64,000 nucleotides of DNA from Photorhabdus heterorhabditis (GTDB lineage: Bacteria; Pseudomonadota; Gammaproteobacteria; Enterobacterales; Enterobacteriaceae): NCBI RefSeq assembly GCF_018448905.1, contig NZ_RCWA01000016.1:1-64000 (forward strand), read 5' to 3'. A model generated the notes under the pieces. It searched no databases. It was given only the letters and a program-made list of their open reading frames with translations, and was not told where the DNA came from. The position numbers were made by a program, and so were the translations under genes. Of the stretch, positions 28,477-39,181 are shown piece after piece. Each line of letters opens with the position of its first letter. Within the stretch, counting starts at the first letter, position 1.

Positions 28477-28647
28477 GATTCCAAGGCTAAGGTCATTGTG
28501 TATGCCTGGGTCAACGATGAGGAGACGTTGCGTTCGGAAGGTAGTAAGTCTGACCCCTATGCGATCTTCGGGAAGATGCTGGGACGGTGAAATCCACCCG
28601 ATGACTGGGCTACATTGATCGCAGCCAGCCAGCAGAAGTGGTCATAA
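28477..28647 (+). pseudogene. C-terminal remnant of a YhaV-like toxin gene
   Basis: This frame reads DSKAKVIVYAWVNDEETLRS, then SKSDPYAIFGKMLGR, a TGA stop, and NPPDDWATLIAASQQ. That is the conserved end of YhaV-type ribonuclease toxins of the PrlF-YhaV family, interrupted by one stop and lacking the N-terminal half and any antitoxin gene. It lies in the 427-base gap between ybaP and copA. Confidence 0.65.
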
Positions 28648-28805
28648 CCGGAGTAATTCAGAAATGGAAGGTAACAAAGATGTAATGCAATCTGTTACTT
28701 AAACAAACCAGAATGCCTTGGCTGTTAATTTGTCAGTCAGATAGGTGAGAGATGTAAAGTGCGATCGTAGATACCGCACTTTTACGATCTAACCAAGTCG
28801 ATGCA

Positions 28806-31541
28806 TTATGATTTAGGCTTAAATCTCAACAAACGGTTAGCATTACTCACCACTGTAATTGAAGAAAGTGCCATTGCTGCACCCGCTATCACGGGATCTA
28901 ACAATGTTGCGGTAAACGGATAGAGCACCCCAGCTGCGATTGGAATACCCAGTGTATTGTAGATAAATGCCCCTAGCAGGTTCTGTTTCATATTGCGCAG
29001 AGTTCCTTTAGACAATTCAACCGCATCGGCGACACTATGCAAACTGTGGCGCATCAGGGTCATCGACGCGGTTTCAATGGCGATATCACTACCACCGCCC
29101 ATTGCAATCCCGACATCAGCCCGCGCCAGTGCAGGGGCATCGTTAATACCATCCCCCACCATAGCAACTTTGCGACCTGCCGCCTGAAGTTTCTGGATAA
29201 CCTCCGCTTTGCCATCAGGCAATACACCTGCGATAACTTCATCAATCCCTGCTTCTTGCGCAATCGCATTGGCAGTCACTGGGTTATCGCCGGTCAGCAT
29301 CACTAAACGGTAGCCCTGATGATGTAATCGTTCCAATGCAGCAATGGTATCTTCACGAAGTGGGTCGCGAATTGATAGCACTGCCGCAACTTTACCGCCC
29401 ACGGCCAGAAGAACCGGTGTGATGCCTTTCTCTGCCTGTTGGGCAATCAGTGGTTTTAGTTCCTCTGTATCAACTTGATTTTGTTCCAGCAATGTTTGAT
29501 TACCCAACAACAAGGTTGTGCCATGCACTTCACCACTGATACCCAGCCCAGCTATAGTGCGAAATTGTTCAACTTGCGGTAATAACAATCCTGCGGTTTT
29601 GGCAAGTATTGCTTTGGCTAATGGATGGTTCGAACCATTTTCCAGTGCGCCTGCCCAACACAAGACTTCTTGTTCACTGTACCCATTGAAAGTATGGATA
29701 TCAGTAACTTGTGGCATGCCTTCAGTCAGCGTTCCGGTTTTATCGAAGACAATCGTGTCCAATTTGCTGGCTTGTTGCAAGGCATCGGCATCCCGAACCA
29801 AAACACCGAATTCTGCTGCTCGACCAACGCCAGAAATAATCGACATAGGTGTTGCCAGCCCAAGGGCACAAGGACAGGCAATAATCAGCACCGTGGTAAT
29901 AATGACTAACGAATACATAATCTGTGGTGCTGGGCCAATGAAGTACCAAATAGCACCTGAAATCAGAGCTATCGCGACGACAACCGGAACAAACACTGAG
30001 GAAATTTTATCTGCCAACTGACCAATCTCTGGCTTACTGCTTTGTGCCTGACGTACCAGTTTGATAATCCGTGCTAATGCCGTTTGATTACCCACTGCGG
30101 CGGCAGTAAACAGTACTGTGCCATCCTGTACAGTCGTACCGGCATGAACGTTATCGCCTTTGGATTTTTGCTGGGGAATCGGTTCACCGGTCAACATTGC
30201 TTCATCTATCCAAACTTCACCTTGAATGATTTCACCATCAACAGGGATACGATCACCGGTCGCCAAACGTAATGTCATGCCCGGTTTAACATTAGCCAAT
30301 GGTATCTCTTTTTCGCCATCTTCTGTCACTACACGGGCTGTCGGTGGTGTCAGATCCAGTAAACGTTCCAGTGCTTTTGAGGAACGCTGGCGGGCTCGTT
30401 GTTCCAAAGCATGGCCCAAATTTATCAAGCCGATAATCATAGCGCTGGCTTCGTAATAAAGATGGCGTGCCTGTGGTGGAAAAATATCCGGCCACAGGTT
30501 GACACTGATAGAATAAAGCCAAGCTGCACCCGTTCCCAATGCCACGAGTGTATCCATGGTGGCACTGCCGTTTTTTAGGCTTTGCCATGCATTGCGATAG
30601 AAATGACCACCGGCAAAGATCATTACAGCAAGCGTAATGATCCCGATAGTCAGCCAGATAGTATGGTTTTCTGGTGTGAGCATCATATTATCGCCCATCA
30701 TACCCCACACCATCACGGGAATACCGACGACCAATGCTAATGCTGACTGCCAGCGAAAACGGCGCATATTGGCTTCGGAGACTTGTTGCTGACGTTCACG
30801 ACGCTTGGCTTCATCCTGAATCAGTTCTGCTCCGTATCCGGCTTTTTCCACGGCTTGAATTAGTGCGTTAGGTGATGCGCTACCGGTAATTAAAGCGCTG
30901 CGTTCCGCAAGGTTTACTCTGGCATTTTCCACGCCTTCGACACTCTGTAACGCTTTCTGAACCTTATTCACACAACTGGCACAAGTCATGCCATCCAGCA
31001 GCAACTGGATACTGTCATCGCTATCACTGATCATGAATTCGTCAGTTTTTTCGACCGGAACAGAAGAGATTGCCGCTGCCAAAGGTTCCGGTCTATTTGA
31101 AGCAGGTATTGTCAGCGGCTCAGATTTTGGGAAATGTTGACCAGAAGCCAGTTCTGCGTGATAACCCGCCTGTTCAACTGCCGCAATCAACATATCGGCA
31201 TCGACTTTGCCATACACTTTAGCTGTTTTAGTATTCACGTCTGCGGCAACAACACCATCTACAGCTTCCAGAGCTTTACGTGTTGTACCGGCACAATGCA
31301 TGCAACTGAGGCCAGATAGCGCCAGTTCGATATCAGGCTGGTTGGCAATTTCAGCATCATAACCGGCTTCCTTAATCGTTTCGATTAATGATTCAGGGGA
31401 GGCTTCGCCAGTGATTTTAGCGTAATCGAGAGTAATTTCTGCCTGTTTCACGTCTGCACGATTTCCTAATGCTTTTTTCACACTGTTAACACAGTGCATA
31501 CAGGAGAGTCCCTGTAAGGTTAAAATAGTTGTATGTGACAT
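28806..31541 (-). CDS. copA: CopA, copper-exporting P-type ATPase
   Basis: A 911-residue P1B-type ATPase pumping Cu(I) out of the cytoplasm. The N-terminal 240 residues contain three heavy-metal-associated domains with GLSCMHC (about 11-17), a second GLSCMHC near 80 and GMTCASC near 187; E. coli CopA has two, so one is extra. Then come membrane helices with the transport motif [12 protein letters not shown], the phosphorylation site [18 protein letters not shown] and [11 protein letters not shown]. Divergent from cueR, with a CueR-type promoter in the gap. Confidence 0.97.
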   Translation of the reverse strand: MSHTTILTLQGLSCMHCVNSVKKALGNRADVKQAEITLDYAKITGEASPESLIETIKEAGYDAEIANQPDIELALSGLSCMHCAGTTRKALEAVDGVVAADVNTKTAKVYGKVDADMLIAAVEQAGYHAELASGQHFPKSEPLTIPASNRPEPLAAAISSVPVEKTDEFMISDSDDSIQLLLDGMTCASCVNKVQKALQSVEGVENARVNLAERSALITGSASPNALIQAVEKAGYGAELIQDEAKRRERQQQVSEANMRRFRWQSALALVVGIPVMVWGMMGDNMMLTPENHTIWLTIGIITLAVMIFAGGHFYRNAWQSLKNGSATMDTLVALGTGAAWLYSISVNLWPDIFPPQARHLYYEASAMIIGLINLGHALEQRARQRSSKALERLLDLTPPTARVVTEDGEKEIPLANVKPGMTLRLATGDRIPVDGEIIQGEVWIDEAMLTGEPIPQQKSKGDNVHAGTTVQDGTVLFTAAAVGNQTALARIIKLVRQAQSSKPEIGQLADKISSVFVPVVVAIALISGAIWYFIGPAPQIMYSLVIITTVLIIACPCALGLATPMSIISGVGRAAEFGVLVRDADALQQASKLDTIVFDKTGTLTEGMPQVTDIHTFNGYSEQEVLCWAGALENGSNHPLAKAILAKTAGLLLPQVEQFRTIAGLGISGEVHGTTLLLGNQTLLEQNQVDTEELKPLIAQQAEKGITPVLLAVGGKVAAVLSIRDPLREDTIAALERLHHQGYRLVMLTGDNPVTANAIAQEAGIDEVIAGVLPDGKAEVIQKLQAAGRKVAMVGDGINDAPALARADVGIAMGGGSDIAIETASMTLMRHSLHSVADAVELSKGTLRNMKQNLLGAFIYNTLGIPIAAGVLYPFTATLLDPVIAGAAMALSSITVVSNANRLLRFKPKS

Positions 31542-31644
31542 AAAAAAACCTCCTAATACATAGTGACGTAATTATTTTTCACACTTGTGTAATAATTGTT
31601 GATTATATTTACTACAACCCAAGTGAATCTCTGGCTTGTTACGA

Positions 31645-31675
31645 AGGTTAAACCTTCCCGTCAGGGGAAGGTCAA
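31645..31675 (-). promoter_or_regulatory. CueR-controlled copA promoter with operator dyad
   Basis: On the minus strand TTGACC (31675-31670) and TAACCT (31650-31645) are separated by 19 bases, the over-long spacer of MerR-family promoters. The spacer holds the dyad ACCTTCCC/GGGAAGGT (31652-31659 and 31665-31672). This matches the E. coli PcopA layout, where Cu(I)-CueR twists the DNA to activate transcription. Confidence 0.92.
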
Positions 31676-31684
31676 GGGGAAAAA

Positions 31685-32086
31685 ATGAACATCAGTGAAA
31701 TTGCTCGAAAAACCGGCCTGACCAGTAAAGCTATTCGGTTTTATGAAGAAAAGGATCTGATCACACCGCCTGAAAGAGGAGATAATGGCTACCGTTATTA
31801 TCAGCAGAAACATATTGATGAATTAACGCTGTTGCGGCAGGCGAAACAGGTCGGTTTTACGCTTGATGAATGTCGTGAGTTTTTAATGTTATTTCGCGAT
31901 CCCAATCGTCACAGTGCTGATGTAAAAGCGGCAACGCTGCATAAAGTGGCTGAGATAGAAAAGACGATTGAAGAGTTACAGAAAATCAGAAGTAAATTGC
32001 TTTCTTTGGCGGAAGAGTGCCCTGGAGATGACGGGGCGGTATGCCCCATCATAGATCATTTATCGGGTTGTTGCCTTCATCACTGA
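31685..32086 (+). CDS. cueR: CueR, copper-responsive MerR-family activator
   Basis: A 133-residue MerR-type regulator. The winged HTH ([20 protein letters not shown]) is followed by a dimerisation helix and the Cu(I) loop with Cys112 and Cys120 ([10 protein letters not shown]), positions identical to E. coli CueR. It binds the dyad upstream of copA. The last 7 bases overlap the convergent ybbJ gene. Confidence 0.96.
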   Translation: MNISEIARKTGLTSKAIRFYEEKDLITPPERGDNGYRYYQQKHIDELTLLRQAKQVGFTLDECREFLMLFRDPNRHSADVKAATLHKVAEIEKTIEELQKIRSKLLSLAEECPGDDGAVCPIIDHLSGCCLHH

Positions 32087-32535
32087 GAATTGATGGGTTT
32101 TACTTTCAGAGTAATACCATCAACAGCAATGACTTCTACTTCGGTATTGGCTGGTAGTTCACTGTTACAGTGAACTCGCCAACTACCATCAGCAAGCTTG
32201 ACCCGACTGTAACCATTTTCGGTATCGGCGGTCAGTTTGGCATGGATACCGATGAGCTGGTGGTCTTTCTGATTCAGTGTATCGTTACCTTTTGCTGGGT
32301 GACGACGTAACCAGTAGCGCCACAGTATCGCAGATAGCAGTGTCAGAGTTGCAAACAGAATACCTTGCCATTCCCAGCTCATTCCCGGCAGAAACCAGGT
32401 GACAAGTGCAACAACGATAGCGGCTGTACCCGTCCATAATAGATAACCGCCGGTTCCCAGAAGCTCTGCGATTAACAGTAAGCCCCCGAAGGAGAACCAG
32501 AGCCAGGGGATCTGATCTGTAATCTGTGCAATCAT
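32080..32535 (-). CDS. ybbJ: YbbJ, NfeD-like membrane protein
   Basis: A 151-residue protein with an N-terminal membrane portion of two or three helices ([18 protein letters not shown], then [16 protein letters not shown]) and a soluble OB-fold C-terminus ([17 protein letters not shown]). NfeD-like proteins partner SPFH proteins, and qmcA is the adjacent upstream gene, 2 bases away. Confidence 0.93.
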   Translation of the reverse strand: MIAQITDQIPWLWFSFGGLLLIAELLGTGGYLLWTGTAAIVVALVTWFLPGMSWEWQGILFATLTLLSAILWRYWLRRHPAKGNDTLNQKDHQLIGIHAKLTADTENGYSRVKLADGSWRVHCNSELPANTEVEVIAVDGITLKVKPINSQ

Positions 32536-32537
32536 GT

Positions 32538-33458
32538 TTACTTACCTTTTTTGCTTTCGCCAATCAGTTCAGTAATACCGCCAATCGCGCCCATCAGATT
32601 GCTGGCTTCCAGAGGCATCATAATCACTTTGCTGTTATTGGAGGCACCAATACTGGTTAGCGCGTCCGTATATTTCTGGGCAACAAAGTAGTTAATTGCC
32701 TGCATGTTACCGTCAGAAATCGCATCAGAAACCATTTTGGTTGCCCGTGCTTCTGCTTCGGCGGCCCGTTCACGCGCTTCTGCCTGAAGGAATGCAGACT
32801 GACGTTCCCCTTCTGCTTTTAGAATCTGAGACTGTTTTTCACCTTCTGCTTTCAGAATAGCAGCCTGACGGATACCTTCCGCTTCCAGAATATCAGCACG
32901 TTTTGTACGTTCTGCTTTCATTTGAGCGTTCATGGCAGAAATCAGTTCTTTCGGTGGACGAACATCACGGATCTCAATACGGGTAATTTTTACTCCCCAT
33001 GGGTTAGTGGCTTCATCGACGATATGCAGTAGACGGCTGTTGATGGAGTCACGCTGAGATAACATTTCATCCAGTTCCATCGAACCCAGAACTGTACGGA
33101 AGTTAGTCATTGTCAGGTTAATGATAGACAGCTCAAGGTTGCTGACTTCATAGGCAGCCCGAACAGGATCGACGACCTGAATAAAGCAGACCGCATCAAT
33201 GGTCACATTGGCGTTATCGCGGGAAATAACTTCCTGTGAAGGAATATCCAGCACTTGCTCCATCATGTTAATTTTACGGCCAATGCGGTCGATAAAAGGG
33301 ATAATAATATGCAGACCCGGCAATAAAGTTCGGGTATAACGGCCAAAGCGTTCTACTGTCCATTGATAACCTTGCGGTACTGTTTTTACGCAAGTAAATA
33401 CAATCACCACTGCAATGAATATCAGAATAGGTACGGCACCAAAAGCAAATAAATCCAT
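32538..33458 (-). CDS. qmcA: QmcA, SPFH/stomatin-family membrane protein
   Basis: A 306-residue SPFH protein. One N-terminal membrane helix ([14 protein letters not shown]) precedes the band-7 domain ([20 protein letters not shown] through [11 protein letters not shown]), then a charged coiled coil with repeated ILKAEGE units (about 190-240). It forms large membrane oligomers and works with YbbJ; in E. coli it is implicated in membrane quality control with FtsH. Confidence 0.95.
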   Translation of the reverse strand: MDLFAFGAVPILIFIAVVIVFTCVKTVPQGYQWTVERFGRYTRTLLPGLHIIIPFIDRIGRKINMMEQVLDIPSQEVISRDNANVTIDAVCFIQVVDPVRAAYEVSNLELSIINLTMTNFRTVLGSMELDEMLSQRDSINSRLLHIVDEATNPWGVKITRIEIRDVRPPKELISAMNAQMKAERTKRADILEAEGIRQAAILKAEGEKQSQILKAEGERQSAFLQAEARERAAEAEARATKMVSDAISDGNMQAINYFVAQKYTDALTSIGASNNSKVIMMPLEASNLMGAIGGITELIGESKKGK

Positions 33459-33480
33459 AGCAATTCCTTAATCAAATAAA

Positions 33481-34338
33481 TCAGTAAAGCAGCGAATAAA
33501 CCAGGCGACGATATTGCGAAGCCAGAGCATTACCGGTTCCCATTGCAGACATAATATCCATCATTGTTTTCCGTATTGCACCATTGGCAGCAGAAAGATC
33601 CTTTTTCAGGAAGCCCAGTAGTAATTCCAGAGCTTCTTCATTACGACTGACTTCGTGCAATTTCAGCGCGAGTTTAACAGCCAATTCTGCATTTTCCGGT
33701 TGAATAGAGAACTCTTGTTGCAATTGTTGGATCTCCGGTGTATCCGCCGCTTGCTTTTGTAACTCAATTTGAGCCAGTAAACTATGATAATGAGAGTCTT
33801 GATCCTGTAATGGAATAAGATTCAGAATTTCCTGGGCTTCTTGTATATTATTGAGCATAATTTGCACTTCGGTCAACATTAGTGCAATTTCACTGTTTTT
33901 GGGGGCTAATTGCCAAGCTTCTTTCAATAACGGTAGTGCTTCCTGATGTTTTCCTTCTGCGATAAGTTCCTCAGCTTGAGCAGCTTTTAACTCCTCCGGC
34001 TTGGGCAATACGCGAGTAAGTATCTCTCTAATCGCTTTTTCGGGTTGTGGACCCTGAAAACCATCTACGGGTTGGCCTTGTTGCAAAATGTAAACAGTAG
34101 GAATGGCTCGTAAACCAAATTGTGCTGCGATCATTTGTTCTTTATCACAATCCACTTTTGCCAGGACCAATTGATCGGCATATTCTGCGGCTAGTTTATC
34201 CAGCGTTACACTTAATTCCTGACAGTGAGGGCTACGTTCAGACCAGAAATAAAATAAAACCGGCACAGTCATAGACTGTTCAATAGTTTGATGCAGATTA
34301 CTTTCGTTGATGTCAATTCCAGTAGTGGTTGTTAGCAT
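33481..34338 (-). CDS. cnoX: CnoX (YbbN), thioredoxin-like chaperedoxin
   Basis: A 285-residue protein with a thioredoxin fold (about 1-110) whose active site reads SPHC instead of CxxC, as in enteric YbbN (SxHC). A TPR-like helical tail follows (about 120-285; [17 protein letters not shown]). In E. coli it is a holdase activated by hypochlorous acid that passes clients to GroEL. It lies upstream of qmcA on the same strand. Confidence 0.93.
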   Translation of the reverse strand: MLTTTTGIDINESNLHQTIEQSMTVPVLFYFWSERSPHCQELSVTLDKLAAEYADQLVLAKVDCDKEQMIAAQFGLRAIPTVYILQQGQPVDGFQGPQPEKAIREILTRVLPKPEELKAAQAEELIAEGKHQEALPLLKEAWQLAPKNSEIALMLTEVQIMLNNIQEAQEILNLIPLQDQDSHYHSLLAQIELQKQAADTPEIQQLQQEFSIQPENAELAVKLALKLHEVSRNEEALELLLGFLKKDLSAANGAIRKTMMDIMSAMGTGNALASQYRRLVYSLLY

Positions 34339-34404
34339 ATAATGGGTCTCTTAAATTCGATGTTGTAGGGTATTATTGAACAGATGAGGTTACTTTCCTA
34401 ACTT

Positions 34405-35190
34405 TCAAGTTGTACCACTCTGTTTAGTCAGTATTTTATCCATTAATCTGCCCGGTAAAATCCGGCGCATAATGGTTACCGCGTGAGTTATCCAGGTCAC
34501 TGGATAACGTAATTTAGGATTCGGGCTTTCTAAAGCATGAATCAATTTACGCACAACGGCTTCGGGTGTCAGTGTGAAATGGCGGGCAATGCTGGGGTTT
34601 TTGACCGGCTTATCACTTTGTGTCTGATTCACGTTCTCGGTAAAACGTGTTTTTATCGGACCTGGCACAATCAAGCTGGCTTTAATGCCGGTACCTGCCA
34701 ATTCCATTCTTAACGCATCTGACCATGCTTCCAGAGCATATTTACTGGCAGAGTAAGCACCACGGCCTGGGGTTGAAATGAGTCCCATAACCGAACTGGT
34801 TTGGATAATACGACCTTCACCATGAAGTTGCATGGTTGGGAGTAGTAAACAGGTAAGTTGATGTGTACCAAACAGATTGGTAGAGAATTGGTGTTCCAGT
34901 TGTTCACGACTGATAGTGTTCAAAGGGCCATAAATACCAAAGCCGCCATTATTAAACAGTCCGTAAAGGCGGCCATTGGTTAGCCTGATGACCTCGGCAG
35001 CGGCACGTTCAACACTCATCTTGTCATCAAGATCCAATTCGATAGGTTCCAGTCCTAGCTCGCGCATATGTTGTAAATCTGCGGGTTTTCGGCAGGCTGC
35101 TAATACTCGGTAGCCTCGCTGATGTAGTGTTTTAGCCGCTACCAGACCGATTCCACTGGAACAGCCGGTGATAAGAACTGACTTTTGCAT
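34405..35190 (-). CDS. ybbO: YbbO, short-chain dehydrogenase/reductase
   Basis: A 261-residue classical SDR. The NAD(P)-binding TGCSSGIGLVAA, the NNGGFGIYG strand and the catalytic Tyr/Lys pair YSASKYALE with the upstream Ser (IQTSSVMG) are all present. E. coli YbbO reduces aldehydes with NADPH. Gene order and direction match E. coli. Confidence 0.93.
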   Translation of the reverse strand: MQKSVLITGCSSGIGLVAAKTLHQRGYRVLAACRKPADLQHMRELGLEPIELDLDDKMSVERAAAEVIRLTNGRLYGLFNNGGFGIYGPLNTISREQLEHQFSTNLFGTHQLTCLLLPTMQLHGEGRIIQTSSVMGLISTPGRGAYSASKYALEAWSDALRMELAGTGIKASLIVPGPIKTRFTENVNQTQSDKPVKNPSIARHFTLTPEAVVRKLIHALESPNPKLRYPVTWITHAVTIMRRILPGRLMDKILTKQSGTT

Positions 35191-35240
35191 AACTTTACCT
35201 ATTTATATACATCAATTTGTTGAAACTAATAGTTTACTAC

Positions 35241-35876
35241 TTAAGAATAATTAAGATGTGCTGATAGTGTGTCGGACATCCAATCAGCGATAAATGGTTG
35301 GGCGGCCAGATTAGGGTGCAATCCGTCTTGTTGTACCCACTCCGGTTTAATCGCGACTTGTTCCATATAAAACGGGAGCAGGGGAATTTGATTATGTTCT
35401 GCCAGTCTGGGGTAAATTCTGGCAAAAGATTCAGTATAACGGCGCCCGTAGTTTGGTGGCAGACGGATCTGCATTAATAAAGGTTGAATATTGGCTTGTT
35501 TCACTAAGGTGATGATCTGTTGCAGATCGTGTTCTGTTTGTTGTGGGGGAAAACCGCGTAATCCATCATTGGCACCCAATTCTATCAGCACCCAACGGGG
35601 TTGATGTTGTTTAAGTAATCCAGGTAGCCTTTCAAGGCCCTGAGCGGCAGTGTTACCGCTGATGCTGCCGTTGATGACAGTGATTTTATTGCCGGATTTC
35701 TGCCATTTTTTTTCCATCAGAACAGGCCATGATTGTTCAACAGGCAGATGGTAACCTGCACTGAGGCTATCACCGAGAATCAGCAGGGTATCCGCCGCAA
35801 TAGCTCTGGCGCTGGATAACACCACTAGTAATAGGAAAAGTAAATGGTAACGGGAAATATTCTTGAAGTTCAGCAT
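35241..35876 (-). CDS. tesA: TesA, periplasmic thioesterase I/lysophospholipase L1
   Basis: A 211-residue SGNH hydrolase. The signal peptide ends SSARAIA. Block I is LGDSLSAGYH (catalytic Ser), block II has the Gly of INGSISGNTAAQG, block III is ELGANDGLRG and block V is DGLHPN (Asp-His). The start at 35876 gives the family length and a proper signal; longer frames run into ybbA. Its 5' end overlaps the divergent ybbA by 33 bases. Confidence 0.95.
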   Translation of the reverse strand: MLNFKNISRYHLLFLLLVVLSSARAIAADTLLILGDSLSAGYHLPVEQSWPVLMEKKWQKSGNKITVINGSISGNTAAQGLERLPGLLKQHQPRWVLIELGANDGLRGFPPQQTEHDLQQIITLVKQANIQPLLMQIRLPPNYGRRYTESFARIYPRLAEHNQIPLLPFYMEQVAIKPEWVQQDGLHPNLAAQPFIADWMSDTLSAHLNYS

Positions 35877-36530
35877 CTCAGTAAGCACGTTGGTCAGGGG
35901 GAACACCGGATCACTATATTGCAGGGAGTCGGGCTGGTTGTCGAGCCTGCGCAGACTATTGCTTTGGTGGGAGAGTCGGGATCGGGTAAATCCACACTGC
36001 TTGGCATTATTGCCGGGTTGGATGATGGTAGTGACGGTGAAGTCCGGCTGTTGGGACATAATTTAAGCCAGATGAATGAAGAACAGAGGGCGCAACTACG
36101 GGCTGAGAATGTCGGTTTTGTATTTCAGTCATTTATGTTAATTCCGACTTTGAATGCATTGGAAAATGTCCAGCTTCCTGCTTTATTACGTGGTGAGTCT
36201 GAAAGTAGTAGTAAAAAGCAGGCAATTGAATTGCTTGAACAACTCGGATTGGGGAAGCGTTTAAAACATATGCCAGCCCAACTTTCTGGTGGTGAACAAC
36301 AAAGGGTGGCGTTGGCTCGGGCATTTAGCCGTCAGCCCAAAATTCTGTTTGCTGATGAACCAACCGGTAATTTGGATCGACAAACTGGTGATCGCATTGC
36401 TGACTTACTGTTTTCTCTAAATCGTGATTATGCCACAACGCTAATTCTGGTCACTCATGACAGCCAGCTTGCTGCCCGTTGCCAACGTTGCTTGCGGCTG
36501 GTTGATGGAACATTGAGGGAAGAAAGATGA
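35844..36530 (+). CDS. ybbA: YbbA, ABC transporter ATP-binding protein
   Basis: A 228-residue LolD/MacB-type ATPase with Walker A GESGSGKST, signature LSGGEQQRVALARA and Walker B ILFADEPTGNLD. It pairs with the FtsX-like permease YbbP encoded directly downstream (4-base ATGA overlap). YbbAP together with TesA has been proposed to extract and cleave hydrophobic molecules at the membrane. Confidence 0.95.
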   Translation: MVTGNILEVQHLSKHVGQGEHRITILQGVGLVVEPAQTIALVGESGSGKSTLLGIIAGLDDGSDGEVRLLGHNLSQMNEEQRAQLRAENVGFVFQSFMLIPTLNALENVQLPALLRGESESSSKKQAIELLEQLGLGKRLKHMPAQLSGGEQQRVALARAFSRQPKILFADEPTGNLDRQTGDRIADLLFSLNRDYATTLILVTHDSQLAARCQRCLRLVDGTLREER

Positions 36531-38962
36531 TTTGGCGCTGGTTCTGGCGCGAATGGCGCACTCCCTCTTTATTGATTGTTTGGTTATCCCTCACTCTGGC
36601 AGTAGCCTGCGTGTTGGCATTAGGCAGGATCAGTGATCGCATTGATCAAAGTGTTCATTACCAGAGCCGGGATTTTCTGGCGGGTGATCTGGTGCTGCGG
36701 GCTTCTTATCCGGTAGATAATAGATGGTTACAACAGGCGAAAGATCTTGGGTTAAAGTTGAGTAGCCAGCTCTCTTTCACCACGATGACCTATGCCGGGG
36801 ATACGCCTCAACTGGCAAATGTGAAAGCCGCAGACAGTCTCTATCCGTTATATGGCAAGCTGGAAACTCATCCACTTGGTTTGAAAGTAGAAAAAGGTAC
36901 CGTTCTGGTTGCTCCTCGCTTACTTGAACTGTTGAAAATCAAAATTGGCGATAATCTGGATGTAGGTGACACCACACTCAGAGTCAGCGGAGAATTAATT
37001 CAGGAGCCAGACAGTGGCTTCAACCCATTCCAGATTGCGCCGCGGATTTTAATCAGTCTTGATGATGCGCAATCTACAGGGGCAATTCAGCCGGGTAGCC
37101 GCCTGACTTACCGTTATATGTTTTCCGGTGATAAAGAAGCAGTTTATCAGTATCAGCAGTTGATTGATCCACAACTTAAGGCTGATCAGCGCTGGTATAC
37201 CTTGAAGCAGGATAGTGGCGCGCTGGCAAAATCTATTGCTAGAGCGCAACAATTCCTGTTGTTATCAGCTTTGCTCACGTTATTACTTGCCGTTGCTGCC
37301 GTGGCAGTATCCATGACTCACTATTGCCAGAGCCGTCATGACTTGATCGCTGTGCTTAAAACATTGGGTGCGGGGCGCTGGGCCTTGCGTAAGTGGGTGA
37401 TTGGTCAGTGGTTGGCGTTATTGGGTGCGGCGGCATTAGTGGGCGCGCTTTTAGGATTGATGTTTGAATATCTGCTAGTACACATCCTGGCGTCTATGTT
37501 GCCGAAGGCTTTACCAGAAGCAGGATTCTGGCCGTGGGTATGGGCATTGGGGGCATTATCTGTGATTGCTTTGCTGGTGGGAATGCGTCCATATCGGCAA
37601 TTAATGACAACTCAGCCATCACGAGTACTGCGTGATGATATTATCGCCCCCATCTGGCCATTACGCTATTACTTGCCATTGGTGACATTGGTTGTGGTGA
37701 GTGGGCTGGTTTTTCTGGTTGGTACCAGTCCTATGTTATGGGCGTTACTTGCTGGTGTAATGATTGTTGCGGTGTTATTAGCTGTACTCGGTTGGGGAGG
37801 ATTGTGGCTATTGCGTCATCTGAAATCCCGCCATCTCAGTTTTCGTTTAGCGGTTAGCCGATTGCTGCGGCAGCCATTTCAGACGGTGACTCAATTGGCG
37901 GCTTTCTCTTTATCATTTATGTTACTTGCTTTGTTGTTGGTGGTCAGGGGCGATTTACTTGACCGCTGGCAGCAACAATTGCCGCCAGACAGCCCAAACT
38001 ATTTTCTGATTAATATGACTGGGCAGCAAATTCCACAGGTAAAGCATTTACTGGCTCAGTATCAGGTTAAACCTGCGGAGTTTTATCCAGTGGTATTGGC
38101 TCGCTTGACGGGAATTAATGATCAATCAGCCATAGCGTGGGCAGATACCAAAGAACCAGAAAGCAACATTGTGCGGCGGGAATTGAACTTGACATGGAAA
38201 GAAGAACTACCCCCGTTTAATACTTTGACAGAAGGTAGTTGGCCGCCAACAGAAAATGAGGTTTCTATTGAACAAGGGGTTGCTGAGCGTTTGGCAATCA
38301 AAATCGGCGATAAACTGACATTCAGTGGCGATACGCAGCAATTCAGTGCCATAGTCAGTAGTATCCGGTTGGTGGATTGGGAAAGCTTGCGGCCAAATTT
38401 CATATTTATTTTCCCAAAACGAACATTGGAAAATCAGCCGCAAACCTGGTTGACCAGCTTCCATTATGAAGGTGATGGCCGCCTTCTGACCGAACTTAAT
38501 CGTCAGTTTTCGACATTGAGTTTGCTTGATACGGGGGCCATGATTAAGCAAATTCAGGATATTTTGCAACAGGTAGGCAAAGCACTGGAGGTTATGGTCG
38601 GGTTGGTCATGGTATGTGGCATCTTACTCCTGTTAGCTCAGATTCAGGTAGGAATGCACCGGCGGCAACTTGAACTCGTGGTTTACCGTACCTTGGGAGC
38701 GAGTAAGCCATTACTGCGCCGTACCCTCTGGAGTGAATTTGCTTTGCTTGGATTAATGGCGGGTTTTGCTGCGGCATTAGGCGCAGAAGCTGCGCTTTGG
38801 TTATTGCAAATAAAGGTTTTTGATTTTCCATGGCAACCAGAATGGCAGATGTGGCTCTTACTGCCAATCATCGGCAGCTTATTGCTTTCTTTATGTGGTA
38901 GTTGGCTGGGGATCAGGTTGTTACGAGGAACCGGATTACATCGGCAGGTTCAAAAGGGATAA
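36527..38962 (+). CDS. ybbP: YbbP, FtsX/MacB-family ABC permease
   Basis: An 811-residue permease with about ten membrane helices: one at the N-terminus (LLIVWLSLTLAVACVLALG), a group around 240-430 and the final FtsX domain (about 685-800, with VVYRTLGASKPLLRRT). Large periplasmic segments lie between. The partner is YbbA. A hairpin terminator-like repeat follows at 38974. Confidence 0.95.
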   Translation: MIWRWFWREWRTPSLLIVWLSLTLAVACVLALGRISDRIDQSVHYQSRDFLAGDLVLRASYPVDNRWLQQAKDLGLKLSSQLSFTTMTYAGDTPQLANVKAADSLYPLYGKLETHPLGLKVEKGTVLVAPRLLELLKIKIGDNLDVGDTTLRVSGELIQEPDSGFNPFQIAPRILISLDDAQSTGAIQPGSRLTYRYMFSGDKEAVYQYQQLIDPQLKADQRWYTLKQDSGALAKSIARAQQFLLLSALLTLLLAVAAVAVSMTHYCQSRHDLIAVLKTLGAGRWALRKWVIGQWLALLGAAALVGALLGLMFEYLLVHILASMLPKALPEAGFWPWVWALGALSVIALLVGMRPYRQLMTTQPSRVLRDDIIAPIWPLRYYLPLVTLVVVSGLVFLVGTSPMLWALLAGVMIVAVLLAVLGWGGLWLLRHLKSRHLSFRLAVSRLLRQPFQTVTQLAAFSLSFMLLALLLVVRGDLLDRWQQQLPPDSPNYFLINMTGQQIPQVKHLLAQYQVKPAEFYPVVLARLTGINDQSAIAWADTKEPESNIVRRELNLTWKEELPPFNTLTEGSWPPTENEVSIEQGVAERLAIKIGDKLTFSGDTQQFSAIVSSIRLVDWESLRPNFIFIFPKRTLENQPQTWLTSFHYEGDGRLLTELNRQFSTLSLLDTGAMIKQIQDILQQVGKALEVMVGLVMVCGILLLLAQIQVGMHRRQLELVVYRTLGASKPLLRRTLWSEFALLGLMAGFAAALGAEAALWLLQIKVFDFPWQPEWQMWLLLPIIGSLLLSLCGSWLGIRLLRGTGLHRQVQKG

Positions 38963-38973
38963 TTGCCAGGCAT

Positions 38974-39012
38974 TCAGGGAATGGGTAGGTTTGTTGTGAA
39001 CCCATTCCCTGA
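38974..39012. terminator. 13-bp perfect inverted repeat after ybbP
   Basis: TCAGGGAATGGGT and ACCCATTCCCTGA flank a 13-base loop. The stem is strong but no T run follows, so it may end transcription with Rho or protect the 3' end of the ybbAP mRNA. Confidence 0.6.
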
Positions 39013-39054
39013 TTAGAAGTTGGTGTTTTATCTGTAGCTCTCTTTATCGATGTT

Positions 39055-39181
39055 TATACCTGTTATCTTTCAAGTTGCCTCTTTGTTGGCTGCGTTCACT
39101 TACCCCAGTCACATCGTTATCTATGCTCCTGGGGATGCGTTCATTTGCCGCCGCGTTGCAAATTGAAATCTATTGGGTATA
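39055..39181. repeat. full-length 127-bp ERIC element that supplies a stop codon
   Basis: Begins TATACCTGTTATC and ends ATCTATTGGGTATA. Its right end overlaps the 3' end of the flavin monooxygenase gene: the last codons TAT-ACC-CAA-TAG of that gene are the ERIC terminal repeat read on the minus strand. Confidence 0.9.
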
